From assembly GCA_035698665.1 (NCBI GenBank), contig DASSBN010000045.1, forward strand, positions 1 to 53,240: DNA of 53,240 nucleotides. The letters run 5' to 3'. Below, piece by piece: positions 39,925 through 47,922 of this stretch (its first letter is position 1; each line of letters begins with the position of its first letter). The position numbers and the translations under genes are program-made. The notes under the pieces are model-generated. The model made no database searches and was not told the origin of the DNA. It worked only from the letters and a program-made list of their open reading frames with translations. The DNA comes from DATEOR01 sp035698665. Lineage in GTDB: Bacteria > Actinomycetota > Thermoleophilia > Gaiellales > Gaiellaceae.

Positions 39925-41570
39925 TGCGCGCCCGCCCGACGAAGTACGTGTTCGTCACGGGCGGCGTCGTCTCGTCCCTCGGCAAGGGCATAACGGCAGC
40001 CTCGCTCGGGCGCCTGCTCAAGGCGCGCGGCCTGCGTGTGCAGGTGCAGAAGTTCGACCCGTACATCAACGTCGACCCTGGGACGATGAGCCCGTTCCAG
40101 CACGGCGAGGTCTTCGTCACGGAGGACGGCGCCGAGACCGATCTCGACATCGGCCACTACGAGCGCTTCATCGACGAAAACTTCTCGCGCAACGCGAACC
40201 ACACCTCAGGGTCGATCTGGAACTCCGTCATTCGCCGCGAGCGCAAGGGCGAGTACCTCGGCTCGACCGTGCAGGTGATCCCGCACATCACGAACGAGAT
40301 CAAGGACCGCGTGCGCCGCGTCGCGGCCGCGAGCGACACCGACGTGGTCATCTCCGAGATCGGCGGCACCGTCGGCGACATCGAGTCACTGCCGTTCCTC
40401 GAGGCGATCCGCCAGTTCAGGCGCGAGGTCGGCCCGGAGAACGTCCTCTACCTGCACGTCACGTTCGTGCCCTTCATCGAGACCGCGGGCGAGCTGAAGA
40501 CGAAACCCACGCAGCACTCCGTCAACGAGCTGCGGCGCATCGGTATCCACCCGGACATCGTCGTCTGCCGCTCGCACGAGCCGCTCTCGCACGACATCCG
40601 CGACAAGATCGCCCTCTTCGCCGATGTCGATGCCGAAGCCGTCATCGCCAACGAAGACGTGAGCGACGTCTACCTCGTCCCGCAGGCGCTGCGCGAGGAG
40701 GGGCTCGACTCTCTCGTGTGCGCGAAGCTCGGCCTTCCGGACGAGCCGGTCGAGCTCGGGGAGTGGGAAGAGCTCGCGGAGCGCATCGGCGAGCGCGACG
40801 GCGATGTCGAGATCGCCCTCGTCGGCAAGTACGTGAAGCTCCAGGATGCGTACCTCTCCGTCCACGAGGCGCTGAAGCACGCCGGGATCCACCACGGCAC
40901 GAACGTGCACGTGCGCTGGGTCGACGCCGAGGGCATGAGCGTCGAGGAGGCAGCCCGCGAGCTCGAGCGCGCCGACGGCGTCCTCGTCCCAGGCGGCTTC
41001 GGCTCACGCGGCTGGGAGGGAAAGATCACCGCCTGCCGCATCGCGCGCGAGCGCGGCATCCCGTACCTCGGGATCTGCCTCGGCATGCACGTGGCGATCT
41101 CGGAGTTCGCGCGGAACGTCGTCGGGCTGGACGGAGCCAACTCGACGGAGATGGATCCCGAGACCCCATACCCGGTCATCGACCTCCTTCCCGAGCAGAA
41201 GGAGATCGAGGACCTCGGCGGGACGATGCGCCTCGGCGCCGACGCCGTCGACGTGGCGGAGGGGACCCGTGCACACGCCGCCTACGGCGAGACCGTCATC
41301 CACGAACGCCATCGCCATCGCTACGAGGTGAACAACGCCTTCCGGCCGAAGCTCGTCGAGGCGGGGCTCGTCGTCTCGGGCACGTTCCAGGAGGGGCGCC
41401 TCGTCGAGATCATCGAGCTGCCCGACCATCCCTGGTTCATCGCCAGCCAGTACCACCCGGAGTTCAAGTCCCGGCCGACGCGGCCCGCGCCGCTCTTCCG
41501 CGACTTCGTCGGCGCGGCCGTCGAGCGCGCCCGCGCGCGCACAGAAGTCGGCCAGGCCGCAGCTTCCTAG
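39924..41570 (+). CDS. pyrG: CTP synthase
   Basis: 548 residues. Makes CTP from UTP, ATP and glutamine. Synthetase domain with KYVFVTGGVVSSLGKGI at the N-terminus, KFDPYINVDPGTMSPFQHGEVFVT, and the CTP-inhibitory/UTP site DLDIGHYERF. Glutaminase domain with the nucleophile Cys385 in LGICLGMH and the final HPEF carrying His/Glu. GTG start overlapping the upstream stop by one base. Last gene of the tlyA-to-pyrG run, as in Mycobacterium. Its TAG stop overlaps the stop of the convergent VOC gene within CTAG. Confidence 0.96.
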   Translation: MRARPTKYVFVTGGVVSSLGKGITAASLGRLLKARGLRVQVQKFDPYINVDPGTMSPFQHGEVFVTEDGAETDLDIGHYERFIDENFSRNANHTSGSIWNSVIRRERKGEYLGSTVQVIPHITNEIKDRVRRVAAASDTDVVISEIGGTVGDIESLPFLEAIRQFRREVGPENVLYLHVTFVPFIETAGELKTKPTQHSVNELRRIGIHPDIVVCRSHEPLSHDIRDKIALFADVDAEAVIANEDVSDVYLVPQALREEGLDSLVCAKLGLPDEPVELGEWEELAERIGERDGDVEIALVGKYVKLQDAYLSVHEALKHAGIHHGTNVHVRWVDAEGMSVEEAARELERADGVLVPGGFGSRGWEGKITACRIARERGIPYLGICLGMHVAISEFARNVVGLDGANSTEMDPETPYPVIDLLPEQKEIEDLGGTMRLGADAVDVAEGTRAHAAYGETVIHERHRHRYEVNNAFRPKLVEAGLVVSGTFQEGRLVEIIELPDHPWFIASQYHPEFKSRPTRPAPLFRDFVGAAVERARARTEVGQAAAS

Positions 41571-41992
41571 CTTTCGGCGTCCGGCCGCGGCCAGATGTCG
41601 CCGTCCACGAGCTCGACGGAGTTTCCCGCGGGATCGCGGAAGTAGATGGATCGTCCGCGATCCCAGTCGACTTCCCGCTCGATCTCGATGCCCTTGTCCC
41701 GGAGCGCCGCGAGAGCCTCCTCGTAGGCGCCCGGATCGAGGCCGAAGGCGACGTGGCCGGGACCGGCCGACCCGTGCGAGGGAACCGGGCGGCCGGGCAA
41801 CGACGACTTCTGCGGATTGAAGATGAGCAGCACGCCGCCGTCGAGGAGCCTGAAAGCGGCGCTCAGCTCATCGGGATCTTCGACGGGCTCGAGGCCGAGC
41901 GCCTCGCGGTAGAACGCGGCCGCGGCCAATGGGTCAGGCGCGTAGAGGACCGTTTCGTACACCCCGAGGATGCGGAGGCCCGATGTCGCCAC
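41567..41992 (-). CDS. VOC/glyoxalase-family protein
   Basis: 141 residues. Vicinal-oxygen-chelate fold made of two beta-alpha-beta repeats: LGVYETVLYAPDPLAAAAFYREALGLEP at the N-terminus, PGHVAFGLDPGAYEEALAALRDKGIEIE in the middle, and YFRDPAGNSVELVDGDIW at the end. Likely metal ligands are the His of PGHVAF and the Glu of NSVEL. Substrate unknown; relatives include dioxygenases, glyoxalases and fosfomycin resistance proteins. The start is the GTG at 41992, 6 nt from a minus-strand TACGAT box. Divergent from the M20 peptidase gene, convergent on pyrG. Confidence 0.85.
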   Translation of the reverse strand: MATSGLRILGVYETVLYAPDPLAAAAFYREALGLEPVEDPDELSAAFRLLDGGVLLIFNPQKSSLPGRPVPSHGSAGPGHVAFGLDPGAYEEALAALRDKGIEIEREVDWDRGRSIYFRDPAGNSVELVDGDIWPRPDAES

Positions 41993-41998
41993 GAGCGG

Positions 41999-42004
41999 AT
42001 CGTA
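41999..42004 (-). promoter_or_regulatory. -10 box TACGAT, leaderless VOC gene
   Basis: Minus-strand TACGAT ends 6 nt before the GTG at 41992; 8 bases separate it from the divergent TAGAAT box. Confidence 0.5.
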
Positions 42005-42012
42005 GACCCTCC

Positions 42013-42018
42013 TAGAAT
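42013..42018 (+). promoter_or_regulatory. -10 box TAGAAT, leaderless M20 peptidase
   Basis: TAGAAT ends 7 nt before the ATG at 42026, back-to-back with the VOC gene box. Confidence 0.6.
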
Positions 42019-42025
42019 CGGCTCC

Positions 42026-43132
42026 ATGTCCGCCACCTGGGCATCCGGCGTCCTCGATCTCTTCGTCGAGCTCGCCGCCATCCCGAGCCCGTCCGGCGAG
42101 GAGGAGCCGGTGGCGGCAGTCATCCGCTCGTACCTCGCCGACCTCGGCCTCGCGGTCGAGGACGACGAGGCCGGGAACCTCCTGGCGCGGCTCGAGCCGG
42201 CGGAGCGAGACGGCGGCTCGATCTTCCTCTGCGCGCACATGGACACCGTGCCGCCCGTCGGGGCGATCGAGCCCGTCGTCGGCGAGGACGGCTTCGTCCG
42301 GAACGACGCGGGAACGATCCTCGGCGCCGACAACAAGGCCACGGTCGCGGTGCTCCTCGAGGCTGCCCGGCTGGTGCTCTCCGAAGGCAGGCCGCATGCA
42401 GGCATCGAGCTCCTCTTCACGGTGAAGGAAGAGGTCGGCCTCCAGGGAGCCAAGGCCTTCGACCATACGCGCCTCGTGTCGAAGCTCGGCTTCGTCTACG
42501 ACTGCAGCGGCCCGATCGGCGGCATCGTCCGCTCGGCGCCGTACGGGAAGACCATCGACGTCGTCTTCAAAGGGCGCTCCGCGCATGCGGGGCTGCAGCC
42601 CGAGGAGGGGCGTTCGGCGATCGCAGCTGCGGGACGCGCCCTCGCCGACCTCAGGCTCGGCCGGATCGACGAGGAGACGACCGCCAACGTGGGCCTGATC
42701 CAGGGCGGCACCGGGAGGAACGTCGTGCCGGACCGCTGCGAGCTCGCCTGCGAGGCCCGCTCCCGCGACGAGGGGAAGCTCGCCGATCTCGTCCAGGAGA
42801 TGCTCGACGCGTTCGGGTTTGCGGCCGCGGTCGCCGAGTGCGAGGTCGAAACTCAAATTTCCGAAACCTATGCCGGCTACCGCTTCAAGCCCGACGACCC
42901 CGTCTTCGCGCTCGCGGCGAAGGCGCTCGTCGCGGCGGGGCTCGAGCCGCGCCCGATCGACGTCGGCGGAGGCGCCGACGCCAACGTCTTCAACGCGCGC
43001 GGCGTTCCCTGCGTCAATCTCGCCAACGGGATGATGCAGGTGCACACTCCGGCCGAGCACATCGCCGTGGCCGATCTCGAGACGATGCTGAACATCACGC
43101 TCGAGCTCGTCGACGCGGCGCGGAATGCTTAG
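42026..43132 (+). CDS. M20-family metallopeptidase (PepT-like)
   Basis: 368 residues. Di-zinc peptidase with CAHMDTVPP near 73 (His and Asp ligands), GADNKATVAVLLEAA near 104 (bridging Asp), and TVKEEVGLQGA near 137 (catalytic Glu pair). The dimerisation/lid domain contains FKGRSAHAGLQPEEGRSAI. A late His ligand lies in QVHTPAEHIAV. Closest in style to tripeptide aminopeptidase T and YqjE-type enzymes. ATG 7 nt after TAGAAT. The final 8 bases overlap the DUF3866 start, so the two are coupled. Confidence 0.88.
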   Translation: MSATWASGVLDLFVELAAIPSPSGEEEPVAAVIRSYLADLGLAVEDDEAGNLLARLEPAERDGGSIFLCAHMDTVPPVGAIEPVVGEDGFVRNDAGTILGADNKATVAVLLEAARLVLSEGRPHAGIELLFTVKEEVGLQGAKAFDHTRLVSKLGFVYDCSGPIGGIVRSAPYGKTIDVVFKGRSAHAGLQPEEGRSAIAAAGRALADLRLGRIDEETTANVGLIQGGTGRNVVPDRCELACEARSRDEGKLADLVQEMLDAFGFAAAVAECEVETQISETYAGYRFKPDDPVFALAAKALVAAGLEPRPIDVGGGADANVFNARGVPCVNLANGMMQVHTPAEHIAVADLETMLNITLELVDAARNA

Positions 43133-44105
43133 CCTCCGGCACGGCTCCGTCACCGCCGTGGCGGAGCGGCACGAGGGCCTTGTTCGACTCGAGGTGGACG
43201 GCCGGCCCTGCGTCGCGTACCCAGGGATCACGGGCCCGGTCGCGCTCGGCGACGAGGTGCTCGTGAACGTCCAGGCCGTCGAGCTCGGGCTGGGATCTGG
43301 GGGCTTCGACGTCCTCTACGCCAACCTGACGCGCGGGCTCGGGCTCGATCCGGACGCCGGCGCCCACGTGATGAAGCTCCCGTACACGCCGCTCCAGCAC
43401 GCGGTCCGCCACGCGGAGGAGGACGGGGTTTCGCTCGCCTCGCTGAACGGGCTCCCGATCGTTTGCTGCTCACTGCACAGCCAGGTCGGCCCCGCTGCGG
43501 CGGGGATCGCAGGCGGTCGGAGGGTGGCCTACGTCCAGGTGCCGGGCGGCGCGCTGCCCGTTTCCCTCTCGGACACCGTGCGCGCGCTCCGCGAGCGCGG
43601 GCTCGTCGAAGCAACGGTCGCCGTCGGCGCCTGCGTCGCGGGCGACGTGGCCTGCGTATCGGCTGCCGCGGCTTTCGTTTGGGCCGCGCAGGAGGGGTTC
43701 GACGCGGTCGTCTGCTCGATCGGGCCCGGAATCGTCGGCACGGCGAGCCCGTGGGGCCACGGCGGGCTCTCGGTCGCCGAGGCAGTCGTGACGGCCCGTG
43801 CTCTCGGCGGGAGGCCGGTGCTCGCCGTCCGCTACTCGGAAGGCGATCCACGCGAGCGCCACCGCGGGCTCTCGCACCACACGCAAGCTGTCCTCACGCT
43901 CGCCGGCGATGTCGAGGTCGGCTGGCCCGAGGGCCTGGAGATCCCCGAGGGCTTGGAGCACGTGAGCGCCGTTCCGGTCGCCGGCTGGGAGGACGCCTGC
44001 ACCGGCCTGCCGCTCTCCCACATGGGCCGCGGACCGGACGACGATCCGTGGTTCTTCGCGGTCGCATTCGCCGCCGGGCGGGTTGCGTCGCGCTACTTGG
44101 CGTGA
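43125..44105 (+). CDS. DUF3866 family protein
   Basis: 326 residues, matching what I know of DUF3866: an N-terminal small barrel (SLRHGSVTAVAERHEGLVRLEVDG, GPVALGDEVLVN), the block VMKLPYTPLQHAVRHAEE near 84, CCSLHSQVGPAAAGI near 112, and the Gly-rich SIGPGIVGTASPWGHGGLSVAEAV near 195. Function unknown. Members often sit near peptidase and alanine dehydrogenase genes, as here. Overlaps the M20 peptidase by 8 bases, so co-translated with it. Confidence 0.8.
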   Translation: MLSLRHGSVTAVAERHEGLVRLEVDGRPCVAYPGITGPVALGDEVLVNVQAVELGLGSGGFDVLYANLTRGLGLDPDAGAHVMKLPYTPLQHAVRHAEEDGVSLASLNGLPIVCCSLHSQVGPAAAGIAGGRRVAYVQVPGGALPVSLSDTVRALRERGLVEATVAVGACVAGDVACVSAAAAFVWAAQEGFDAVVCSIGPGIVGTASPWGHGGLSVAEAVVTARALGGRPVLAVRYSEGDPRERHRGLSHHTQAVLTLAGDVEVGWPEGLEIPEGLEHVSAVPVAGWEDACTGLPLSHMGRGPDDDPWFFAVAFAAGRVASRYLA

Positions 44106-44107
44106 GA

Positions 44108-44113
44108 TAGCCT
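44108..44113 (+). promoter_or_regulatory. -10 box TAGCCT, leaderless ald
   Basis: TAGCCT ends 9 nt before the ald ATG (44123) in a 17-base gap. Confidence 0.45.
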
Positions 44114-44122
44114 TCCCAGCCC

Positions 44123-45247
44123 ATGAGGATCGGCGTCGCCAAGGAGATCAAGCCCGACGAGCACCGCGTCGCGCTGACACCCGCGGGCGCGCGTGAGCTC
44201 GCGGAAAAAGGCCACGAGGTCATCGTCGAGCAGAGCGCCGGCGAGGGGAGCGCGCTTCCCGACGCGGCCTACGAAGCCGTCGGAGCGCGGATCGGCTCGG
44301 TCGACGACGTCTGGGGCACCTCCGATCTCGTCCTCAAGGTGAAGGAGCCGCTCCCCGCCGAGTTCGACCGCCTGCGCGAAGGCCTCATTCTCTTCACGTA
44401 CCTCCATCTCGCGGCAGACGAGGCGCTGACCCGTGCGCTCCTGGAGAGCGGCGCGATCTGCATCGCCTACGAGACCGTGGAAACCGACGACCGCCAGCTG
44501 CCGCTCCTCGCGCCCATGAGCGAGGTCGCCGGCCGTCTCGCGACGCAGATGGGCGCCTGGGCGCTCGAGAAGTCGCAGGGCGGGCGCGGGATCCTGCTCG
44601 GCGGACTGCCGGGAGTCCCGCCGGCGAAGGTCGTCGTGCTCGGCGGCGGGATCGTCGGCTACAACGCCGCGCTCATCGCCGTCGGCATGCAGGCGGACGT
44701 CTGGGTGCTCGACAAGTCGGTTCAGCGGATGCGCGACCTCGAGATGATGCTCGACGGCCGGATCACGCTCGCCATGTCGAACCAGCTCGCGATCGACGAG
44801 GCCGTCGAGAACGCGGACCTGGTGATCGGCGCCGTTCTCATCCCCGGCGCGCGCGCGCCGAAGCTGATCACGCGCGAGATGCTGCCTGCGCTGAAACCCG
44901 GCGCGGCGCTCGTCGACGTCGCAATCGACCAGGGCGGCTGCTTCGGGACCTCGCACCCGACGACGCATTCGGACCCTGTCTACGAGGTCGACGGCATCGT
45001 CCACTACTGCGTCTCGAACATGCCCGGCGCGGTGCCGATCACGTCCACCGCCGGGCTGACGAACGTGACGCTGCCGTACGTCGAGCAGATCGCCGACCTG
45101 GGCGTGCGCGCCGCGATTGCACGGAGTCGCCCGCTCGGCCGAGGAGTGAACGTCTTCGAGGGGAAGCTGACGTACGAGGCGGTCGCCGAAGCTCACGGCC
45201 TCGACTACTCCCCGCTCGACGAGGTGCTCCCGCTCGAGGCCGTCTAG
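44123..45247 (+). CDS. ald: Alanine dehydrogenase
   Basis: 374 residues, usual length. Reversible NAD-dependent deamination of L-alanine to pyruvate. Substrate-binding Arg15 in DEHRVAL, Lys74 in LKVKEP and catalytic His95 in YLHLA are all present. NAD-binding GGGIVGYNAA lies near 174, and DVAIDQGGCFGTSHPTTHSDP near 269 is characteristic. ATG 9 nt after TAGCCT. Converges on the 45-residue membrane protein gene. Confidence 0.96.
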   Translation: MRIGVAKEIKPDEHRVALTPAGARELAEKGHEVIVEQSAGEGSALPDAAYEAVGARIGSVDDVWGTSDLVLKVKEPLPAEFDRLREGLILFTYLHLAADEALTRALLESGAICIAYETVETDDRQLPLLAPMSEVAGRLATQMGAWALEKSQGGRGILLGGLPGVPPAKVVVLGGGIVGYNAALIAVGMQADVWVLDKSVQRMRDLEMMLDGRITLAMSNQLAIDEAVENADLVIGAVLIPGARAPKLITREMLPALKPGAALVDVAIDQGGCFGTSHPTTHSDPVYEVDGIVHYCVSNMPGAVPITSTAGLTNVTLPYVEQIADLGVRAAIARSRPLGRGVNVFEGKLTYEAVAEAHGLDYSPLDEVLPLEAV

Positions 45248-45263
45248 TGCCTCGGCAGGGGGT

Positions 45264-45401
45264 CTATCCCTCCTCGGTCGCCTCGCTCTTCTCTTGGCGC
45301 TCGGGCGTCAGCCTCACGACGGCATACGTGATTCCCGCGGCGAGTGCGATGACCGACACGATCCAAAGCGCCATGCCGAAAAGTCCGAGGACGGTCTCCA
45401 T
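45264..45401 (-). CDS. 45-residue single-helix membrane protein
   Basis: One membrane helix (about 6-30, LFGMALWIVSVIALAAGITYAVVRL) is followed by a short charged tail ending in EKSEATEEG. The hydrophobic pattern, the intact reading frame and a -10 box 9 nt upstream of the ATG make it likely to be real, despite its size. No family recognised. Divergent from deoB with overlapping -10 boxes. Confidence 0.6.
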   Translation of the reverse strand: METVLGLFGMALWIVSVIALAAGITYAVVRLTPERQEKSEATEEG

Positions 45402-45409
45402 GTCGGAAG

Positions 45410-45415
45410 TAGAAT
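45410..45415 (+). promoter_or_regulatory. -10 box TAGAAT, leaderless deoB
   Basis: TAGAAT ends 6 nt before the deoB ATG (45422). It overlaps the minus-strand box by five bases. Confidence 0.55.
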
Positions 45416-45416
45416 A
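45411..45416 (-). promoter_or_regulatory. -10 box TATTCT, leaderless 45-residue protein gene
   Basis: Minus-strand TATTCT ends 9 nt before the ATG at 45401 and shares five bases with the deoB box, forming a bidirectional promoter. Confidence 0.5.
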
Positions 45417-45421
45417 GCCCG

Positions 45422-46588
45422 ATGCCGCGCGCCTGCGTGATCGTGCTGGACGCGGTTGGTGCGGGCGAGCTGCCGGACGCGGCGGACTACGGGGACGAGG
45501 GATCGAATACCCTCGCCAACGTCGCAGAAGCGGTCGGCGGCCTCGACCTCCCCAACCTCGAGCAGCTAGGCCTCGGAAACATCGAGGAGCTGGCAGGCTG
45601 CCCGCCGCAGCCCCACGCACCTGCCGTCGCGGGCCGGCTCTTCGAGCGCTCGAAGGGGAAGGACACGACGACGGGCCACTGGGAGCTCATGGGCATCGTC
45701 ACGCCGGAGCCCATGCCGACGTATCCGCACGGCTTTCCCTTCGAGGTGATCGAGGAGTTCGCGCATCGCACAGGCCGAGGCGTCCTCGGGAACAAGGCGG
45801 CCTCGGGAACCGAGATCATCGAGGAGCTGGGGGAGGAGCATCAGCACACGGGCAAATGGATCGTCTACACGTCGGCCGATTCCGTCTTCCAGATCGCTGC
45901 CCATGAGGAGACGATCCCGCTCGACGAGCTCTACGCCGCCTGCGCCATCGCGCGCGAGATCCTCGCGGGGAAGAACGCCGTGGGCCGTGTGATCGCAAGG
46001 CCGTTCGTCGGCGAGCCGGGCAACTACACGCGCACGCCGAACCGCCACGACTGGTCGCTCAAGCCGCGCCAGCCGAACTACCTGACGCTCGTCCGTGAGG
46101 CGGGCAGGGAGGTCTACGGCGTCGGGAAGATCCACGACATCTTCGCCGGCGTCGATATCGACCACTCCGAGACGACGAAGTCGAACATCGACGGCATCAC
46201 GAAGACCGAGGCCCTTTTGCGGGAGATCGACGACGGGCTCATCTTCGTCAACCTCGTCGAGACGGACATGCTCTGGGGTCACCGGAACGACCCGGTCAAC
46301 TTTCACCGCTGCCTGCAGGACTTCGACCGGCGAATCCCCGATCTCCTCGACGCGCTGCGGCCGAAGGATCTCTTCATCCTCACCTCCGACCACGGCTGCG
46401 ACCCGACGACGCCCTCGACCGACCACTCGCGGGAGCATGCGCTCCTCCTCGCCTACGTGGAAGGGCGGAACGCAGACGGGGCCGTGCACGAAGGCGAGTT
46501 CGCGGATGTCGGCGCCACGGTGAACGCCTGGCTGGGCGGGAAGGCGCCCTCGCGCGGCATTCCCGGCACGCTCATAGTCGAGCAGTGA
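45422..46588 (+). CDS. deoB: Phosphopentomutase
   Basis: 388 residues, alkaline-phosphatase superfamily. Interconverts (deoxy)ribose 1-phosphate and 5-phosphate in nucleoside salvage. N-terminal LDAVGAGELPDAADYGDEGSNTL with the first metal Asp; phosphorylated Thr in GKDTTTGHWELMG near 80; metal-site blocks VNLVETDMLWGHRND near 278, SDHGCDPTTPSTDHSREHALLL near 322. ATG 6 nt after TAGAAT. Overlaps the next gene, pdp, as GTGA, forming a nucleoside-catabolism operon. Confidence 0.95.
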   Translation: MPRACVIVLDAVGAGELPDAADYGDEGSNTLANVAEAVGGLDLPNLEQLGLGNIEELAGCPPQPHAPAVAGRLFERSKGKDTTTGHWELMGIVTPEPMPTYPHGFPFEVIEEFAHRTGRGVLGNKAASGTEIIEELGEEHQHTGKWIVYTSADSVFQIAAHEETIPLDELYAACAIAREILAGKNAVGRVIARPFVGEPGNYTRTPNRHDWSLKPRQPNYLTLVREAGREVYGVGKIHDIFAGVDIDHSETTKSNIDGITKTEALLREIDDGLIFVNLVETDMLWGHRNDPVNFHRCLQDFDRRIPDLLDALRPKDLFILTSDHGCDPTTPSTDHSREHALLLAYVEGRNADGAVHEGEFADVGATVNAWLGGKAPSRGIPGTLIVEQ

Positions 46589-47907
46589 GCGCATCGTCGC
46601 GCGCAGCCGGCGGTCTTCGTCCGGCGGAGCTGATCGGAAAGAAACGCGACGGTGGAGAGCTGACGGACGCCGAGATCTCAGGGCTCGTCCTCGCCTACGC
46701 GCGCGACGAGGTTCCCGACTACCAGATGGCGGCGTTCTGCATGGCCGCCTACTTCAAGGGGCTGAGTCACGCCGAGACGCACGCCCTCACCGACGCGATG
46801 GTGCAAAGCGGGGAGACGGTCGACCTCTCGCCGCTCGGCCGCAAGGTCGTTGACAAGCACTCGACGGGCGGTGTCGGCGACAAGACATCGATCGCGCTCG
46901 GTCCGGTCATCGCAGCCTGCGGCGTGCCGTTTGCGAAGATGAGCGGCCGCGGGCTCGGCCACACCGGCGGCACCCTCGACAAGCTCGAGGCGATCCCGGG
47001 CTTCGACGTCGAGCTGGACATCGAGTCCTTTCTCGCCCAGGTGGGTGAGATCGGCATGGCCATCATCGGCCAGACCGCCGAGCTCGTCCCGGCGGACAAG
47101 CGGCTGTATGCGCTTCGCGACGTGACCGCGACTGTGGACATCATCCCGCTGATCGCTTCCAGCATCATGTCGAAGAAGATCGCCGGAGGAGCCGACGCGA
47201 TCGTGCTCGACGTCAAGGTCGGCGACGGCGCCTTCATGAAGGACATGGGTTCGGCCCGCGAACTGGCGGAGGCCATGCGGGAGCTCGGCCTCCGGGCTGG
47301 GCGCGAGGTCGTCTGTGAGCTGACCGACATGGACCAGCCGCTGGGGCACGCGGTCGGGAACGCGCTCGAGATCCGCGAGGCGGTGGAGACCCTGAACGGA
47401 GACGGTCCGTCAGACCTGCACGAGCTCGTCCTCGGTGCGGCCGCGCATCTCCTTGCGCTCTCCGACCTCGGGGTCGACGGTGCGGAAGGACGTGCCCGCG
47501 CGGAGGCCGTGATTGCAGACGGGAGTGCGCTCGCGGCCTACCAACGGTGGGTCCGCGCACAGGGTGGTGACCCAGCCCTCGACGCCCTTCCTCAGGCTCC
47601 CGTTGTGCGACCGGTCCACGCGTCCCAAGCCGGCTACGTCCAGCGCATCGCAACGACCGCGATCGGCGAGGCAGCGCTCGGCCTCGGAGCGGGACGGCTC
47701 CGCAAGGAGGACGGCATCGACCACGCCGTGGGCATTGTCTGCATCGCGAAGCGAGGCGACGAGGTCGCTGCTGGGGACGAGATCGCCGAGGTACACGCGA
47801 GCACCGAGCAGTCGGCTGCGGCGGGAGTGGACGAGGTCGAGGCGGCCTACGGGATTGGCGCCGAGCGCCCCGAGGACGTTCCGATCGTGCTCGACGTCAT
47901 CGCCTGA
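46585..47907 (+). CDS. pdp: Pyrimidine-nucleoside phosphorylase
   Basis: 440 residues, thymidine/pyrimidine phosphorylase family. Splits pyrimidine nucleosides to the base and (deoxy)ribose 1-phosphate, the substrate of DeoB encoded upstream. Motifs: ELIGKKRDGGELTDAEI, VDKHSTGGVGDKTSIALGP near 91 (phosphate site), MSGRGLGHTGGTLDKLEAIPG near 117 (family signature), LDVKVGDGAFMKD near 210, and the C-terminal barrel GLGAGRLRKEDGIDHAVGI. Whether it prefers thymidine only (DeoA) or all pyrimidine nucleosides (Pdp) cannot be told. GTG start overlapping deoB. Confidence 0.93.
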   Translation: MSASSRAAGGLRPAELIGKKRDGGELTDAEISGLVLAYARDEVPDYQMAAFCMAAYFKGLSHAETHALTDAMVQSGETVDLSPLGRKVVDKHSTGGVGDKTSIALGPVIAACGVPFAKMSGRGLGHTGGTLDKLEAIPGFDVELDIESFLAQVGEIGMAIIGQTAELVPADKRLYALRDVTATVDIIPLIASSIMSKKIAGGADAIVLDVKVGDGAFMKDMGSARELAEAMRELGLRAGREVVCELTDMDQPLGHAVGNALEIREAVETLNGDGPSDLHELVLGAAAHLLALSDLGVDGAEGRARAEAVIADGSALAAYQRWVRAQGGDPALDALPQAPVVRPVHASQAGYVQRIATTAIGEAALGLGAGRLRKEDGIDHAVGIVCIAKRGDEVAAGDEIAEVHASTEQSAAAGVDEVEAAYGIGAERPEDVPIVLDVIA

Positions 47908-47922
47908 CGGGAAGCCCAGGAC

